From Verrucomicrobiota bacterium (GTDB lineage Bacteria; Verrucomicrobiota; Verrucomicrobiia; Opitutales; Opitutaceae), in contig VHCJ01000010.1 of NCBI GenBank assembly GCA_016871755.1, positions 49,796 through 113,795 on the forward strand: a DNA stretch of 64,000 nt, given 5' to 3'. Of this stretch, positions 8,653-21,047 are shown piece after piece. Both the position numbers and the translations under genes were made by a program. Below the pieces are notes generated by a model that searched no databases, was not told where the DNA came from, and saw nothing but the letters and a program-made list of their open reading frames with translations. Within the stretch, counting starts at the first letter, position 1. Each line of letters starts with the position of its first letter.

Positions 8653-9504
8653 ATGAGCAGCCACTCCGCCTCCGGGGCGATTGACCACCATCGCGACGCC
8701 ACGACGTCGACGGGCATCCCGAACAAGAAAGTGTTCATGTGGACGTTCCTCGCGTCCGACTGCATGTTCTTCGGCGCGCTCATCTCAATGCACGTCGTGT
8801 ATCGGATCCACCCGCCGGCCGGTTCGCCGGATCCGAGGAGCATCTTCTCGATCGAGCTCACCTCGTTCTCGACGTTCATCCTCCTGATGTCATCCCTCCT
8901 GATGGCGCTGGCGGTAAATGCCATCCAGAAGGGCAATCTGCGCAGCACGCGCAACAACCTCCTCGGGACAATCTTCTTCGGGCTGATCTTCCTCGCGTGC
9001 CAAGTCTACGAGTTCCAGCACTTCGTGCACGACCGCGGCCTGACGCTCTCGAGTAGCCTCTTCGGCTCCACCTTCTACACGCTCACCGGCACCCACGGGT
9101 GTCACGTCGCGATCGGCGTCCTCTGGTTGATCCTGATGTACATCCGTACCTTCAAGCCGTCGGACGCGGATCAGTCGTCGAAGCCGTGGTTCATCATGAG
9201 CATCGTGCACCTCCTGGTGTTCGCGGTCGCCGTGATCCTCGGCGTCTACGTCGTCGTCGACTTCGGCCACCAGCTCCACGTTCCGACCTTCACGATCGGA
9301 TCGTTCCTCGCCGGCCATCTCCTACCCCTGATCGGCCTCGCGGCCAGCATCGCCGGACTGATGTTCCTCGGTCGCTCCCGCGGCCCAGTCGACTTCGACG
9401 AGCGCAACGCCATCGACGTCGAGTCCATGGGCCTCTACTGGCACTTCGTCGACATCGTCTGGATCATCATCTTCCCGGTCGTGTACCTGCTCGAGTACAT
9501 CTAA
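8653..9504 (+). CDS. ctaE: Cytochrome c oxidase subunit III
   Basis: 283 residues, seven predicted membrane helices. The family signature THGCHVAIGVLWL and the buried acidic residue in VYEFQHF are present. It begins 42 bp after ctaD in the same run. Subunit III stabilises the oxidase and supports proton uptake into subunit I. The final 40 residues (MGLYWHFVDIVWIIIFPVVY) are the typical C-terminal helix of the family. Confidence 0.95.
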   Translation: MSSHSASGAIDHHRDATTSTGIPNKKVFMWTFLASDCMFFGALISMHVVYRIHPPAGSPDPRSIFSIELTSFSTFILLMSSLLMALAVNAIQKGNLRSTRNNLLGTIFFGLIFLACQVYEFQHFVHDRGLTLSSSLFGSTFYTLTGTHGCHVAIGVLWLILMYIRTFKPSDADQSSKPWFIMSIVHLLVFAVAVILGVYVVVDFGHQLHVPTFTIGSFLAGHLLPLIGLAASIAGLMFLGRSRGPVDFDERNAIDVESMGLYWHFVDIVWIIIFPVVYLLEYI

Positions 9505-9546
9505 GCCCGGCCTTTGACTCGCCCTTACGCCCCCTCTCCCGCCGCT

Positions 9547-9939
9547 ATGAGCGCCATCGCCGCCTCCCCTGCTCAGGATTCGCACGGTCACGACCACGGA
9601 CAGAGCAAGTTCCACATCTTCGTCCAGATCGCCATGCTGCTGGCGGTGATCACCGGCATCGAGATCGTGGTGATCTACCTGCCGCTGCCTCATCTCCTTG
9701 TGCTGGGTGTGCTCGCAGTCTTCTCCTTGGTGAAGTTCATGCTCGTGATCTTCATCTTCATGCACCTGAAGTGGGACAAGCTGCTCTGCACGATCCTCTT
9801 CTTCATCGGGTTGGTTTTGGCGACGGGTACCGTTACGGCCCTCTACTTCCTGTTCGCGGTCGGAGACAGCAAGCCCGTCGGCCCGGCCTACGAGGGTGCT
9901 ACCTTGGCGCCCGTCGCGGCCCACGTCCTTTCTGTCTAG
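9547..9939 (+). CDS. Cytochrome c oxidase subunit IV, prokaryotic type
   Basis: 130 residues from the ATG at 9547. The N-terminus is short and His-rich (SHGHDHGQSK), followed by three membrane helices with the family motif IFIFMHLKWDKLL. It is the small accessory subunit of caa3/aa3 oxidases and has the expected position after ctaE. A longer frame reaches 9514, but the ATG at 9547 gives the standard length. Confidence 0.88.
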   Translation: MSAIAASPAQDSHGHDHGQSKFHIFVQIAMLLAVITGIEIVVIYLPLPHLLVLGVLAVFSLVKFMLVIFIFMHLKWDKLLCTILFFIGLVLATGTVTALYFLFAVGDSKPVGPAYEGATLAPVAAHVLSV

Positions 9940-10016
9940 TTGCAAGAGGCGCGGGCCCGGGTGTTCGCCGCCCCTCCCGCGTCCTCCGCTTCCGCGGCCT
10001 CGCCACCCTGGCTCCA

Positions 10017-10817
10017 ATGATCGACTGGCGTCACTGGCACAATGAGCCATACCTCGTCGGCGGGCTGATCTTCCTCGGCTGGGCCTATGCGGTCGCGTGC
10101 GGTCCGTTGCGCGGGCGACTAGGCGGCGATGTCCTCCGTTTTCCTCGCTGGCAGGCGTGGATGTTCTATTCCGGGCTCACGATCTTCTACCTCGCGGTCG
10201 GCTCGCCGCTCGACCAAGCCGGGGAGCGGTTCCTGCTCAGCGCGCACATGATTCAGCACCAGTTGCTGATCTATCCCGCCGCCATCCTCTTCCTTCTCGG
10301 CCTGCCAACGTGGCTCGTGGACGGTGTCTTCGCCCGGCTTCCGTTTCCCGGCCTCCGGCGCCGACTGCTCCACCCCATCACCTGCGCCGCACTCTACGTC
10401 GGAGTGCTCAGCGCGTGGCACGTGCCCGAGATCTACGACTGGGCGCTGCAGGACAAACTCGTGCACGTGATCGAACACGTGATGTTCTTCGGGGCCGCGC
10501 TCTTCTATTGGTGGCCCGTCCTCGCTCCCTCACGCCTGCACCCGCCGGTGAACCCCGGCGTGCAGATCCTGTATCTGGTCGCCGTTACAATCGGTATGAC
10601 CCCGCTCTTCGCCTTCATCGCCTTCTCGCAGGACGTGCTTTACCCGACGTATGAGTATGCACCTCGGCTGTTCGCCCGTCTCGGACCGGCGGAGGATCAG
10701 TTGCTCGGCGCAGTGATCATGAAGCTCGGGGGCCTGCTGGTCACCTTCTTCACCCTCGCCGTCGCCTTCTACCGCTGGCACTACGACAGCGAGGTCCGCA
10801 ACTACGGGCGCCCCTGA
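10017..10817 (+). CDS. ctaG: Cytochrome c oxidase assembly protein CtaG (caa3_CtaG family)
   Basis: 266 residues from the ATG at 10017. About seven membrane helices with conserved His residues in the expected places (SAHMIQHQLLI, SAWHVPEIYDWAL, VIEHVMFFGAALFYWWP). This family is thought to help insert copper into the caa3 oxidase. It is the last gene of the oxidase run and converges with cysK, 42 bp away. No clear terminator hairpin is visible in that gap. Confidence 0.92.
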   Translation: MIDWRHWHNEPYLVGGLIFLGWAYAVACGPLRGRLGGDVLRFPRWQAWMFYSGLTIFYLAVGSPLDQAGERFLLSAHMIQHQLLIYPAAILFLLGLPTWLVDGVFARLPFPGLRRRLLHPITCAALYVGVLSAWHVPEIYDWALQDKLVHVIEHVMFFGAALFYWWPVLAPSRLHPPVNPGVQILYLVAVTIGMTPLFAFIAFSQDVLYPTYEYAPRLFARLGPAEDQLLGAVIMKLGGLLVTFFTLAVAFYRWHYDSEVRNYGRP

Positions 10818-10859
10818 AGGCAGGCGGCGCTCCGTCGCAGCGATGCCGAAACCGGAATC

Positions 10860-11840
10860 TCAGCTGCCAGCCGGAACGAGATCGTCGACCGAGTCGCTGT
10901 CAGCGCTGATGTCCGCGAAGAGCCATGTCGAGAGGTACCGCTCGCTGCTCGAGGGAATGATGACGACGATCTGCTTGCCGCGGTTTTCCGGTCGCTTCGC
11001 CAGTTGAAGGGCGGCCCAGACCGCCGCGCCGGAGGAAATGCCAATCGGGATGCCGTCCTGCGTATTGACCTGCTTGGAGACCGGACCGGAGTCCGACTCC
11101 TTCACGCGGATGACCTCGTCGTAGACCTGGGTGTTGAGCACTCCCGGGACGAATCCGGCACCGATGCCCTGAAGCTTATGGGGGCCGGGGGAACCGCCGG
11201 ACAGCACCGGGGAGGCATCGGGCTCAACGGCGACGATGCGGATGGAGGGTTTGTGGGCCTTGAGCACCTCACCCACACCGGTGATCGTGCCACCCGTGCC
11301 GATGCCGGACACCACGATGTCCACCTTGCCATCGGTATCACGCCAGATCTCCTCAGCCGTCGTGCGCCGGTGCACCGCCGGGTTCGACGGGTTCATGAAC
11401 TGCTGGAGAATGACGCTGTTCGGGATTTTCGCCTGCAGTTCCTCGGCCTTCGCGATGGCTCCGCGCATGCCCTTTGGCCCCTCGGTCAGAACCACGCGGG
11501 CGCCGAGGATCTTCAACAGCTTCCTCCGCTCCAGGGACATCGTCTCGGGCATCGTGAGGACCAGTTTCAGCCCCTTCGCCGCGGCGACGAAGGCCAGCGC
11601 GATGCCGGTATTCCCGGACGTCGGCTCGATCAGCACGGTGCTCGCGTTGATCCGACCCGACTTGAGCGCATCGTCGATCATCGCGGCCCCGATGCGGTCC
11701 TTGACGCTGGAAAGCGGATTGAAGAACTCCAGCTTGAGCAGGATCTCCGCCACCGCGCCGTGCGCGGCAGCCGTGCGGTTCAGGCGGACGAGGGGCGTGT
11801 TGCCGATCGTCTCGGTGATGTCATTGTGGATTCTGGCCAT
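10860..11840 (-). CDS. cysK: Cysteine synthase A (O-acetylserine sulfhydrylase)
   Basis: 326 residues, the usual CysK length. The PLP lysine lies in the motif SSVKDRIG, the substrate loop [10 protein letters not shown] is intact, the phosphate-binding Gly loop is [12 protein letters not shown], and a Ser-binding PLP motif (GISSGAA) is near the C-terminus. The enzyme makes cysteine from O-acetylserine and sulfide in the cytoplasm. It lies 25 bp downstream of an Rrf2 regulator on the same strand, so the two are probably cotranscribed and the regulator may sense cysteine supply or Fe-S status. Confidence 0.96.
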   Translation of the reverse strand: MARIHNDITETIGNTPLVRLNRTAAAHGAVAEILLKLEFFNPLSSVKDRIGAAMIDDALKSGRINASTVLIEPTSGNTGIALAFVAAAKGLKLVLTMPETMSLERRKLLKILGARVVLTEGPKGMRGAIAKAEELQAKIPNSVILQQFMNPSNPAVHRRTTAEEIWRDTDGKVDIVVSGIGTGGTITGVGEVLKAHKPSIRIVAVEPDASPVLSGGSPGPHKLQGIGAGFVPGVLNTQVYDEVIRVKESDSGPVSKQVNTQDGIPIGISSGAAVWAALQLAKRPENRGKQIVVIIPSSSERYLSTWLFADISADSDSVDDLVPAGS

Positions 11841-11865
11841 AGGTAATCAGGGGAAAGGGGAACGC

Positions 11866-12447
11866 CTATATCGTGTAATCCGGGAGAAGATTCTGGATCA
11901 GGCCATCCAAGGGTTGGAGCCGATTTGTAGGCGGGCTACCCGCAGCCCCACGCGCTCCACGGCCCGGGCCCGGACGATCCGGTTGGCTGAACGGGAGCGG
12001 GATGCCGTCCCGGCGCATCTTGCGCAGCGTCACCTCCACCACGTCCGCCAAGGAATAGCGGTCCAAGATGCCGGCGATCGCGTTACGCACATCCAGCATC
12101 AGCATCCGCAGGCCGCAGTGAACCTCGTCCGGGCAACTGCACCGCTCGTAGGCGGTCTGGGAGACGCAGCCGATCGGGGCCAGCGGACCATCGATCAACC
12201 GCACCACCTGACCCATCGGGATCTGCGCGGCCTCGCGCGCCAAGCGGTAGCCTCCGAACTTGCCGCGCTGGCTCCGAATGAACCCCCCACCCCGCAAGTC
12301 CTGCATCACCTGCTCAAGGAACTTGGCCGGAATCTTTTCCTTCTCCGCAATCTCTCCCACCCGCAGCAAGTCACGACCGACCTCGGCCGCAATCCCTAGG
12401 TCAATCAGCGCCCGCAAGGCATACTCGCCTTTCTTCGAAAGCTTCAT
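11866..12447 (-). CDS. Rrf2-family transcriptional regulator (CymR/IscR-like)
   Basis: 193 residues. The N-terminal winged helix is typical (MKLSKKGEYALRALIDLG, then IPAKFLEQVMQDLRGGGFIRSQRGKFGGYRLAR split across the helix-turn-helix and wing). A Cys cluster (CVSQTAYERCSCPDEVHC: Cys at relative positions 1, 10, 12 and 18) resembles the Fe-S ligand region of Rrf2 proteins. A Pro/Gly-rich tail of about 40 residues extends beyond the standard fold. Linkage to cysK suggests control of sulfur or Fe-S metabolism. Whether it binds a cluster is inference. Confidence 0.88.
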   Translation of the reverse strand: MKLSKKGEYALRALIDLGIAAEVGRDLLRVGEIAEKEKIPAKFLEQVMQDLRGGGFIRSQRGKFGGYRLAREAAQIPMGQVVRLIDGPLAPIGCVSQTAYERCSCPDEVHCGLRMLMLDVRNAIAGILDRYSLADVVEVTLRKMRRDGIPLPFSQPDRPGPGRGARGAAGSPPTNRLQPLDGLIQNLLPDYTI

Positions 12448-12461
12448 CGCACGTCCCTAAC

Positions 12462-12489
12462 TCGATAAAGCCGATCTGAATTAAGGCAA
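12462..12489 (-). promoter_or_regulatory. Candidate promoter of the Rrf2-cysK unit
   Basis: On the minus strand, TTGCCT (12489-12484) and TATCGA (12467-12462) are separated by 16 bp, a sigma-70-like arrangement just upstream of the Rrf2 start. An AT-rich stretch with six A residues (around 12505-12515) lies further upstream and could be an operator or UP element. This is pattern matching only. Confidence 0.35.
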
Positions 12490-12532
12490 TCGATTTATGA
12501 CTTTTTTGCCCTAGTTAGTCTAAACCTATCCA

Positions 12533-13312
12533 TCACAATGTGATGCGCAGACCGTCGTAGGCGAGGGCAATTCCTGACGGTAGCTGGTCACAGGTCCCTT
12601 GGTGATCGAGGAAGTGGGTCATGTGGGTCAGCAGCGTCGAGCGAGCTCCGATCTCGGCGGCGGCGGCAAGTGCCTCGTCGAGGTTCATATGGGAGGGATG
12701 GGGCTCCGGGCGCAGGCCGTCGAGCACGACCAGATCGGCCCCCCGGGCGAGGGCGATCGCCTCGCGGGGGATGCGTTTGCAGTCCGTGTAGTAGGCGAAG
12801 CGGACCCCGGAACTGGCCTCCGTGAAGAGGAGGCCGAGGGTGTTGACTCCGCCGTGGGGCAGGAGCGTCGATTCGATCCGGCCTTGGGGAAGATCGAGCA
12901 CGGCCGGCATCTGCTGGAGCCGAAAGGCCGCATAGCCCCGCACGATCGGTCGGTCCATGATCGCGTAAGGAAACATGGCCAGCACCCGTCCCATGCCCTC
13001 GTCGGTCGAAAGCACCGGAAGGGCGTTGCCCCCCAGAAGGTCGCAGAAACGCCGAAGGTCGTCCATCCCGGCAACGTGATCTGCGTGACCGTGGGTCAAG
13101 ATGAACAGGTCAATCCAGTCGATGCGATGGCGCAGGCTCTGCAGACGGAACTCCGGGGCGGCGTCGACCTGGATGTGGAGTCCGTCCATCACCACATGGA
13201 TCGAGGCGCGGGTCCGGTGGTTGCGAGGATCCGGGGACCGGCACACCGCGCAATCACAGGCGATCATCGGCACGCCCTGCGACGTGCCGGTGCCGAGGAA
13301 AACGACTTCCAT
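12533..13312 (-). CDS. MBL-fold metallo-hydrolase, PhnP-like
   Basis: 259 residues from the ATG at 13312, where MEVVFLGTGTSQGVP gives the classic start of the fold. The metal motif THGHADHVAGMD (HxHxDH) is intact, with later His ligands in LLPHGGVNT and LTHMTHFL. The Cys pair in CDCAVCRS near residue 20 matches the PhnP/LipB-type cyclic phosphodiesterase subgroup. It probably hydrolyses a cyclic nucleotide or phosphodiester. It is not obviously part of an operon, with 85 bp before the Rrf2 gene and 196 bp after groEL. Confidence 0.88.
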   Translation of the reverse strand: MEVVFLGTGTSQGVPMIACDCAVCRSPDPRNHRTRASIHVVMDGLHIQVDAAPEFRLQSLRHRIDWIDLFILTHGHADHVAGMDDLRRFCDLLGGNALPVLSTDEGMGRVLAMFPYAIMDRPIVRGYAAFRLQQMPAVLDLPQGRIESTLLPHGGVNTLGLLFTEASSGVRFAYYTDCKRIPREAIALARGADLVVLDGLRPEPHPSHMNLDEALAAAAEIGARSTLLTHMTHFLDHQGTCDQLPSGIALAYDGLRITL

Positions 13313-13439
13313 GACTCGACGGAAGCGGGGAAGCGGAACGATGGGAAGGGGAAAACCCGTTCGCTGACCGCCTCCCAGCAGCGCGCGGTGCGAGGTGGTG
13401 CGGCAGGCTCCAACACTGCGCCCGCCGCAGCGCCCCAGC

Positions 13440-13470
13440 AAAAAGCCGGCCGCCTTGACGGCGGCCGGCT
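13440..13470 (-). terminator. Rho-independent terminator of the dnaK-groES-groEL unit
   Basis: A perfect 11-bp GC-rich stem (13444-13454 with 13460-13470) with a 5-nt loop, followed on the minus strand by five T residues (13444-13440). It lies 38 bp past the groEL stop in the right orientation. Confidence 0.85.
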
Positions 13471-13508
13471 GGGGAGTTGGAACGAAACGGACGGACGGAC
13501 GGACCGGA

Positions 13509-15149
<1,641 letters not shown>

Positions 15150-15194
15150 GATGGTAAATGTGTTTCAGAATGGGAGTGGATAACGGGAGCAGCC

Positions 15195-15491
15195 TCAGCC
15201 AACGACGCCGAGGATATCGTCCTCGCGGACCAGCGTGAACTTCTCGTTCTCGATCTTCACCTCGGTGCCGCCGTACTTGCTGATGAGCACCTTGTCGCCG
15301 ACCTTCACCTCGAACGGAACGGAGTTACCCTTCTCGTCCTTCTTGCCGGTGCCGAGCGCGATGACTTCGGCCTCCTGAGGCTTTTCCTTCGCGGAGTCGG
15401 GGATGATGATTCCCCCGCGAATCTGTTCTTTTTCCTCGATGTGCTTCACGAGCACTCGATCGCCGATGGGCTTGATCTTTACTTTGGGCAT
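15195..15491 (-). CDS. groES: Co-chaperonin GroES (Hsp10)
   Basis: 98 residues from the ATG at 15491 ([16 protein letters not shown]). The mobile loop ([17 protein letters not shown]) and the C-terminal [10 protein letters not shown] are as expected. It caps the GroEL ring. It lies 90 bp downstream of dnaK and 45 bp upstream of groEL, all on one strand. No CIRCE inverted repeat is visible before it. Confidence 0.97.
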   Translation of the reverse strand: MPKVKIKPIGDRVLVKHIEEKEQIRGGIIIPDSAKEKPQEAEVIALGTGKKDEKGNSVPFEVKVGDKVLISKYGGTEVKIENEKFTLVREDDILGVVG

Positions 15492-15581
15492 ATGGATTAG
15501 GATGGGTGGGTTGGGTTTTTCAACGAAGCGCCACCGCACCCACCAGGAGGCGGGTCGGCAGCGCAGCTTCGTCAGAAAGGG

Positions 15582-17522
<1,941 letters not shown>

Positions 17523-17735
17523 TTCCTAGCACGGGGTGTACCGAGATGGCCATCATCTGGTTATCATAATTTTAATCAGGGCCTTATGAGACTTTTAGCT
17601 TCGGATCGATTGGCTGGACCCGGCGATTCCGGGTCAGCGTGGCACAGTCGGTGTCCCACCCGCTCGTTCGACCGGGTCAGGGCGCACGGGGTGACGCACC
17701 TTGATAACCCGGGCGTGCCGGAGTAGAGTTCGGCT
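17523..17735. promoter_or_regulatory. Divergent control region between dnaK and the LON-domain gene
   Basis: 213 bp. An AT-rich block (17561-17578) contains TATGAT on the minus strand (17568-17563), a good -10 for dnaK, but no matching -35 was found at the right distance. A 7-bp hairpin (17617-17623 with 17629-17635) lies on the LON side. No CIRCE element was found. A sigma-32-type promoter could not be recognised with confidence. Confidence 0.35.
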
Positions 17736-18413
17736 ATGGAAATGGAGATCGTGGTGCCCGGCGAGTTGGCGGTGATGACCCTGCCAAGGATTGCACTCTT
17801 TCCCCAAGCGCTGCTGCCGCTGCACATCTTCGAACCCCGTTACCGGAGGATGCTGAAGGAAGTCTTGGCTTGGCACCGGCTCTTTGCGGTCGCCGGCCTG
17901 AACACGGCGGAGGCGGCGCAGACGTTCGAACCCACCCACCGCGTCGCCACCGTCGGCATCGTGCGCGCCTGCCAGGAGAACGACAATGGCACATCAAATC
18001 TTTTGCTTCAAGGTCTGGCAAGGATCGAGGTTCTCGGCATCGTCCGCGAAGAACCCTATCGGACGATTCGAGTGCGACCGCTCCTTAGCCAGTCCGGGGC
18101 ACCCGACTCAGAAAATCAAAAGCTGAAGACGAGCCTCGCGCGGTTGCTGGCCCTCCGGCGGCGGCTGACGGGCGACGAACCGGGCGACTTCGACCGCTTC
18201 CTCAAGTCCGTGGAGGACCCGGATGCCTTTGTCGATCTCGCGGCCTTCAACCTCTGCGAGGACTCGGCGTTGAAGCAGCGCCTTTTGGAGACGCTGAGCG
18301 TGCACGACCGACTTCGCCTGTTTGCACGTCACCTTCGTCGGGAGATTGACCAGATCCGACTCGCCCGCCAACTCCAAGGTCCCTTGGCTGACGACGCGAT
18401 CGGTAACAACTGA
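17736..18413 (+). CDS. LON substrate-binding-domain protein (stand-alone)
   Basis: 225 residues. The sequence matches the N-terminal domain of Lon protease: LPRIALFPQALLPLHIFEPRYR near residue 17, then repeated beta segments (LFAVAGL, VGIVRAC, NLLLQGLARIEVLGI) and a helical C-terminal half. No AAA+ or protease part follows. Such stand-alone proteins are common in bacteria and poorly understood; a role in protein quality control is only inferred from the domain. The gene is divergent from dnaK, which fits that idea. Confidence 0.85.
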   Translation: MEMEIVVPGELAVMTLPRIALFPQALLPLHIFEPRYRRMLKEVLAWHRLFAVAGLNTAEAAQTFEPTHRVATVGIVRACQENDNGTSNLLLQGLARIEVLGIVREEPYRTIRVRPLLSQSGAPDSENQKLKTSLARLLALRRRLTGDEPGDFDRFLKSVEDPDAFVDLAAFNLCEDSALKQRLLETLSVHDRLRLFARHLRREIDQIRLARQLQGPLADDAIGNN

Positions 18414-18451
18414 TCATAAACGACTTACGTGCGAAGCTCGGCTCCAAAGAC

Positions 18452-18526
18452 TGGAGCCGATGGTCGGGATTGAACCGACGACCCACGCTTTACGAAAGCG
18501 TTGCTCTACCACTGAGCTACATCGGC
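18452..18526 (-). tRNA. tRNA-Thr (anticodon CGT)
   Basis: The minus strand folds as a cloverleaf. The acceptor begins GCCGATG and closes with CATCGGC, the D arm holds AGCTCAGTGGTAGAGC, the anticodon stem ACGCT/AGCGT encloses loop TTCGTAA with anticodon CGT, and the T arm contains GGTTCAATCC. A discriminator T and an encoded CCA (18454-18452) complete the 75 nt. Just downstream, the last eight acceptor bases pair with an inverted copy (18446-18439) to form a perfect hairpin. Confidence 0.95.
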
Positions 18527-18590
18527 CTCGAGAACGACGGAGAAAAACCGGCCTTCCTTCCGGCGCAAGCCTTTTGTCTCCTCCCCCCAA

Positions 18591-19682
18591 GTGTCCTCCC
18601 TCGCTACGGATCTCTTCGATTTCTCACTCCCGCCCGAACTCATCGCCCAGACGCCGGCGGAGCGAAGGGATGGGTCGCGGTTGCTCGTCATCGATCGCGC
18701 TTCCCGCTCCCTCACCCATCGGCGTTTCGCGGATTTGCCGGACCTTCTGCGCCCGGGCGACGTCTTGTTCCGCAATGATGCGGCGGTGCTTCCCGCCCGT
18801 TTGACGGCGCAGCGCGAAACCGGCGGGAAGGTCGAATGCCTGCTGCTGCGCCCGACCGCCGAGACCGAGGCGTGGTGGTGCCTGCTGCGCCCGGGCAAGC
18901 GGTTGCCAGTGGGGTCGCGATTCGGTCGTCCCGGGCTCTTCGAAGCGCAGGTTCTCGAGAAGGATTCAGAAGGAACGGCCCGGGTCAGATTCGACATCCC
19001 CGATGGCCGGTCCGTCGTCGCGATCGCGAATAAAATCGGAGAGGTTCCCCTGCCTCCCTACATCAGCCGGACCGATCCTGCGGCATCGCGCGCTGCGGAT
19101 CTCGACCGTTACCAGACGGTCTATGCGTGCAAGGACCGGCAAGTCGCCGTGGCTGCACCCACGGCCGGACTCCACTTCACCCCGGAACTCCTCGAACAGA
19201 TCGCTGCCCGTGGCGTCCCCACTCACGAGGTCACTTTGCACGTGGGACTAGGGACGTTCAAACCGATCTCCACCCAATCCGTCGAAGACCATTCGATTCA
19301 CCGGGAGCTCTATGAAGTTCCGTATTCGACGCAGGTCGCGCTCTTTGAGCACTCTCCCCCGAAATCCCGCCGCATCGCCGTGGGGACGACGAGTGTCCGG
19401 GCCATCGAGGCGTTTCGCCGCGAGCACGCCACGCCGAGAGCGGACCAGCAGGCGCATGTCGGTGAGGCGGGATTGTACCTTTTTCCACCCGCTCCGTTTC
19501 TGGGCGTGGACGGCCTGATCACCAACTTTCACCAACCCCGTTCCACCCTCCTTTGTCTCGTCGCCGCTTTCCTCGCCCCCGGATCAACGGACGGCATCGC
19601 GTGGCTGAAGGAAATTTACACGGAGGCCATGGCCGCACGCTACCGATTCTTCAGCTACGGCGATGCCATGCTCATCCTCTAG
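18591..19682 (+). CDS. queA: S-adenosylmethionine:tRNA ribosyltransferase-isomerase
   Basis: 363 residues from a GTG start at 18591 (first residues read SSLATDLFDFSLPPELIAQ). QueA signatures include DLFDFSLPPELIAQTP, FRNDAAVLPARL, the central VAAPTAGLHFTPELL and LHVGLGTFKP, and the C-terminal GLITNFHQPRSTLL and YRFFSYGDAMLI. The enzyme moves a ribosyl group from S-adenosylmethionine to preQ1 in tRNA during queuosine synthesis. Other queuosine genes are not in the window. The upstream tRNA-Thr lies 64 bp away on the other strand. Confidence 0.95.
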   Translation: MSSLATDLFDFSLPPELIAQTPAERRDGSRLLVIDRASRSLTHRRFADLPDLLRPGDVLFRNDAAVLPARLTAQRETGGKVECLLLRPTAETEAWWCLLRPGKRLPVGSRFGRPGLFEAQVLEKDSEGTARVRFDIPDGRSVVAIANKIGEVPLPPYISRTDPAASRAADLDRYQTVYACKDRQVAVAAPTAGLHFTPELLEQIAARGVPTHEVTLHVGLGTFKPISTQSVEDHSIHRELYEVPYSTQVALFEHSPPKSRRIAVGTTSVRAIEAFRREHATPRADQQAHVGEAGLYLFPPAPFLGVDGLITNFHQPRSTLLCLVAAFLAPGSTDGIAWLKEIYTEAMAARYRFFSYGDAMLIL

Positions 19683-19735
19683 TCGCGGTCCGCGTTTGCC
19701 AAAGGACGCCGAGGGATGTTGAGTGAAGGAGTCCC

Positions 19736-20098
19736 ATGCAGGCCGAGGAACTTCAAGCCCTGATCGATGATGCGTCGGCGGATTTCGCCCTCGGGGAGGC
19801 CGGCCCAGCCCTAGCCAAGCTCCAGCATGCCGTCTCGGTCGCCCCGGGCAGCTTCGAGGCATGGCACGCCCTCGCGGAGATTCACTTTGCGGAGCGTCGG
19901 TTCGACGAGGCCCTGGCGGCGGCCGAGCAGGCGCACCGGCTGCGCCCCGCCGACCTGTTCATCAACACCACCCTCTCCCGCATCTGGATGGAACGGGGCG
20001 ACAAGCCCCGCGCCGAGCACTTCGGCGCCCAAGCCCGGATGCTGAGTTGGAAGGACGAACTCGCCCGACCGGCGGACGAGGCGCCGCCGCTGCGCTGA
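19736..20098 (+). CDS. Small TPR-repeat protein
   Basis: 120 residues with about three tetratricopeptide units (ALGEAGPALAKLQHAV, AWHALAEIHFAERRFDEAL, FINTTLSRIWMERGDKPRAE). No signal peptide or catalytic motif. It ends 2 bp before the start of the acetyltransferase gene, so translational coupling is likely. TPR folds mediate protein-protein contacts; the partner is unknown. Confidence 0.8.
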   Translation: MQAEELQALIDDASADFALGEAGPALAKLQHAVSVAPGSFEAWHALAEIHFAERRFDEALAAAEQAHRLRPADLFINTTLSRIWMERGDKPRAEHFGAQARMLSWKDELARPADEAPPLR

Positions 20099-20100
20099 CC

Positions 20101-20694
20101 ATGCGTCGACGGCCATCGGCTTCAGCCTCCCCCGGGGCGATCCAGACCGAGACGCCCGACCGACACGCTCCTCCCGAGCCAGTCCGCCTGCCGTTCGGGG
20201 GCGCGCCGCACACGGTCCGCCCCCTGACCCTCGCCGACACGGAACGACTGATCTCGTTCTTCAAGTCGCACAACGAAGAGACCGTGCGCCTGCGGTACGG
20301 CTATTTCTTCCGCGAAATGACCCGTGCCCGGGCGCGGGAGTTGGTCGGCGTCGATCAGCGCAAGGACCTCGCCCTCGCGGTCTTCTCTGTCCAACCGGAC
20401 GGCAGCGAGGTGATCGATGCCATCGGTCGCTACTTCCTCTTGGAAGACGGTCGGACGGCGGAGATGGCCTTCGTTGTAAGGGAGTCGAAACGGCGGCTCG
20501 GGATGGCCCAAGCCCTTCTCCAACGGCTGATGGACGTTGCCGGCCGCCGCGGGCTGACGGAACTCACCGCTCAGGTGCAGCGTGAAAACCACGGAATGAT
20601 CGCCCTCTTCCGAAGGGCGGGGGCCTCCGTCCATAGCGTGATCGGTGCCGACGCCGTCGATGTACGGCTCCCCGTGCGCCCGACGACTTCCTGA
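20101..20694 (+). CDS. GNAT-family N-acetyltransferase-like protein
   Basis: 197 residues from the ATG at 20101. The first 45 are low complexity and probably disordered. The rest shows the GNAT pattern: VRPLTLADTERLISFF at the start, central strands (IDAIGRYFLLEDGRTAEMAFVV) and a motif-A-like turn (RESKRRLGMAQALLQRL), then a C-terminal FRRAGASVHS segment. Similar domains occur in protein-lysine acetyltransferases. The substrate is unknown. It is coupled to the preceding TPR gene. Confidence 0.8.
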   Translation: MRRRPSASASPGAIQTETPDRHAPPEPVRLPFGGAPHTVRPLTLADTERLISFFKSHNEETVRLRYGYFFREMTRARARELVGVDQRKDLALAVFSVQPDGSEVIDAIGRYFLLEDGRTAEMAFVVRESKRRLGMAQALLQRLMDVAGRRGLTELTAQVQRENHGMIALFRRAGASVHSVIGADAVDVRLPVRPTTS

Positions 20695-20772
20695 CCGCCG
20701 AACCGCTCCCTCTCGCAGGGTTGCGGAAAGTCGTGGACATCCCCGACCCGCCCGGTTTTTCGTTACGCCATC

Positions 20773-21015
20773 ATGTCCTCCCCCGCCGGCAAAAAGTCTG
20801 TTTCCGCGGTCTCCCTCGTGGTCGATGCGATCCTAGTCCTCGGGTTCTTCGCCTTCCTGTTCGTGCTGCTCCGCTCGCACGTTCCCTCCAACAACAAGGC
20901 GATGATCGACCTTTGGACTGCCCTCGGCTCGGCCTGCATGAGCGGGGTGTTCTGGCTCGCGCTCCAGATGTTCCGCGCGGTGCTCGACTTCCAACGCCGC
21001 GGGAGCCGCGGCTAA
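20773..21015 (+). CDS. Small two-helix membrane protein
   Basis: 80 residues with two hydrophobic segments (SLVVDAILVLGFFAFLFVLL and MSGVFWLALQMFRAVL), joined by a short loop with the sequence SNNKAMIDLWTAL, and a basic tail. Codon use is like its neighbours and the ATG at 20773 is well placed. I do not recognise a family. Confidence 0.65.
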   Translation: MSSPAGKKSVSAVSLVVDAILVLGFFAFLFVLLRSHVPSNNKAMIDLWTALGSACMSGVFWLALQMFRAVLDFQRRGSRG

Positions 21016-21047
21016 GCCCGGTTGCCGAGCTTTCCCAGCCCCGTCAC

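Noticed and set aside
15492..15581. CIRCE operator before groES
   Set aside because: No TTAGCACTC-N9-GAGTGCTAA-type inverted repeat here or upstream of dnaK.
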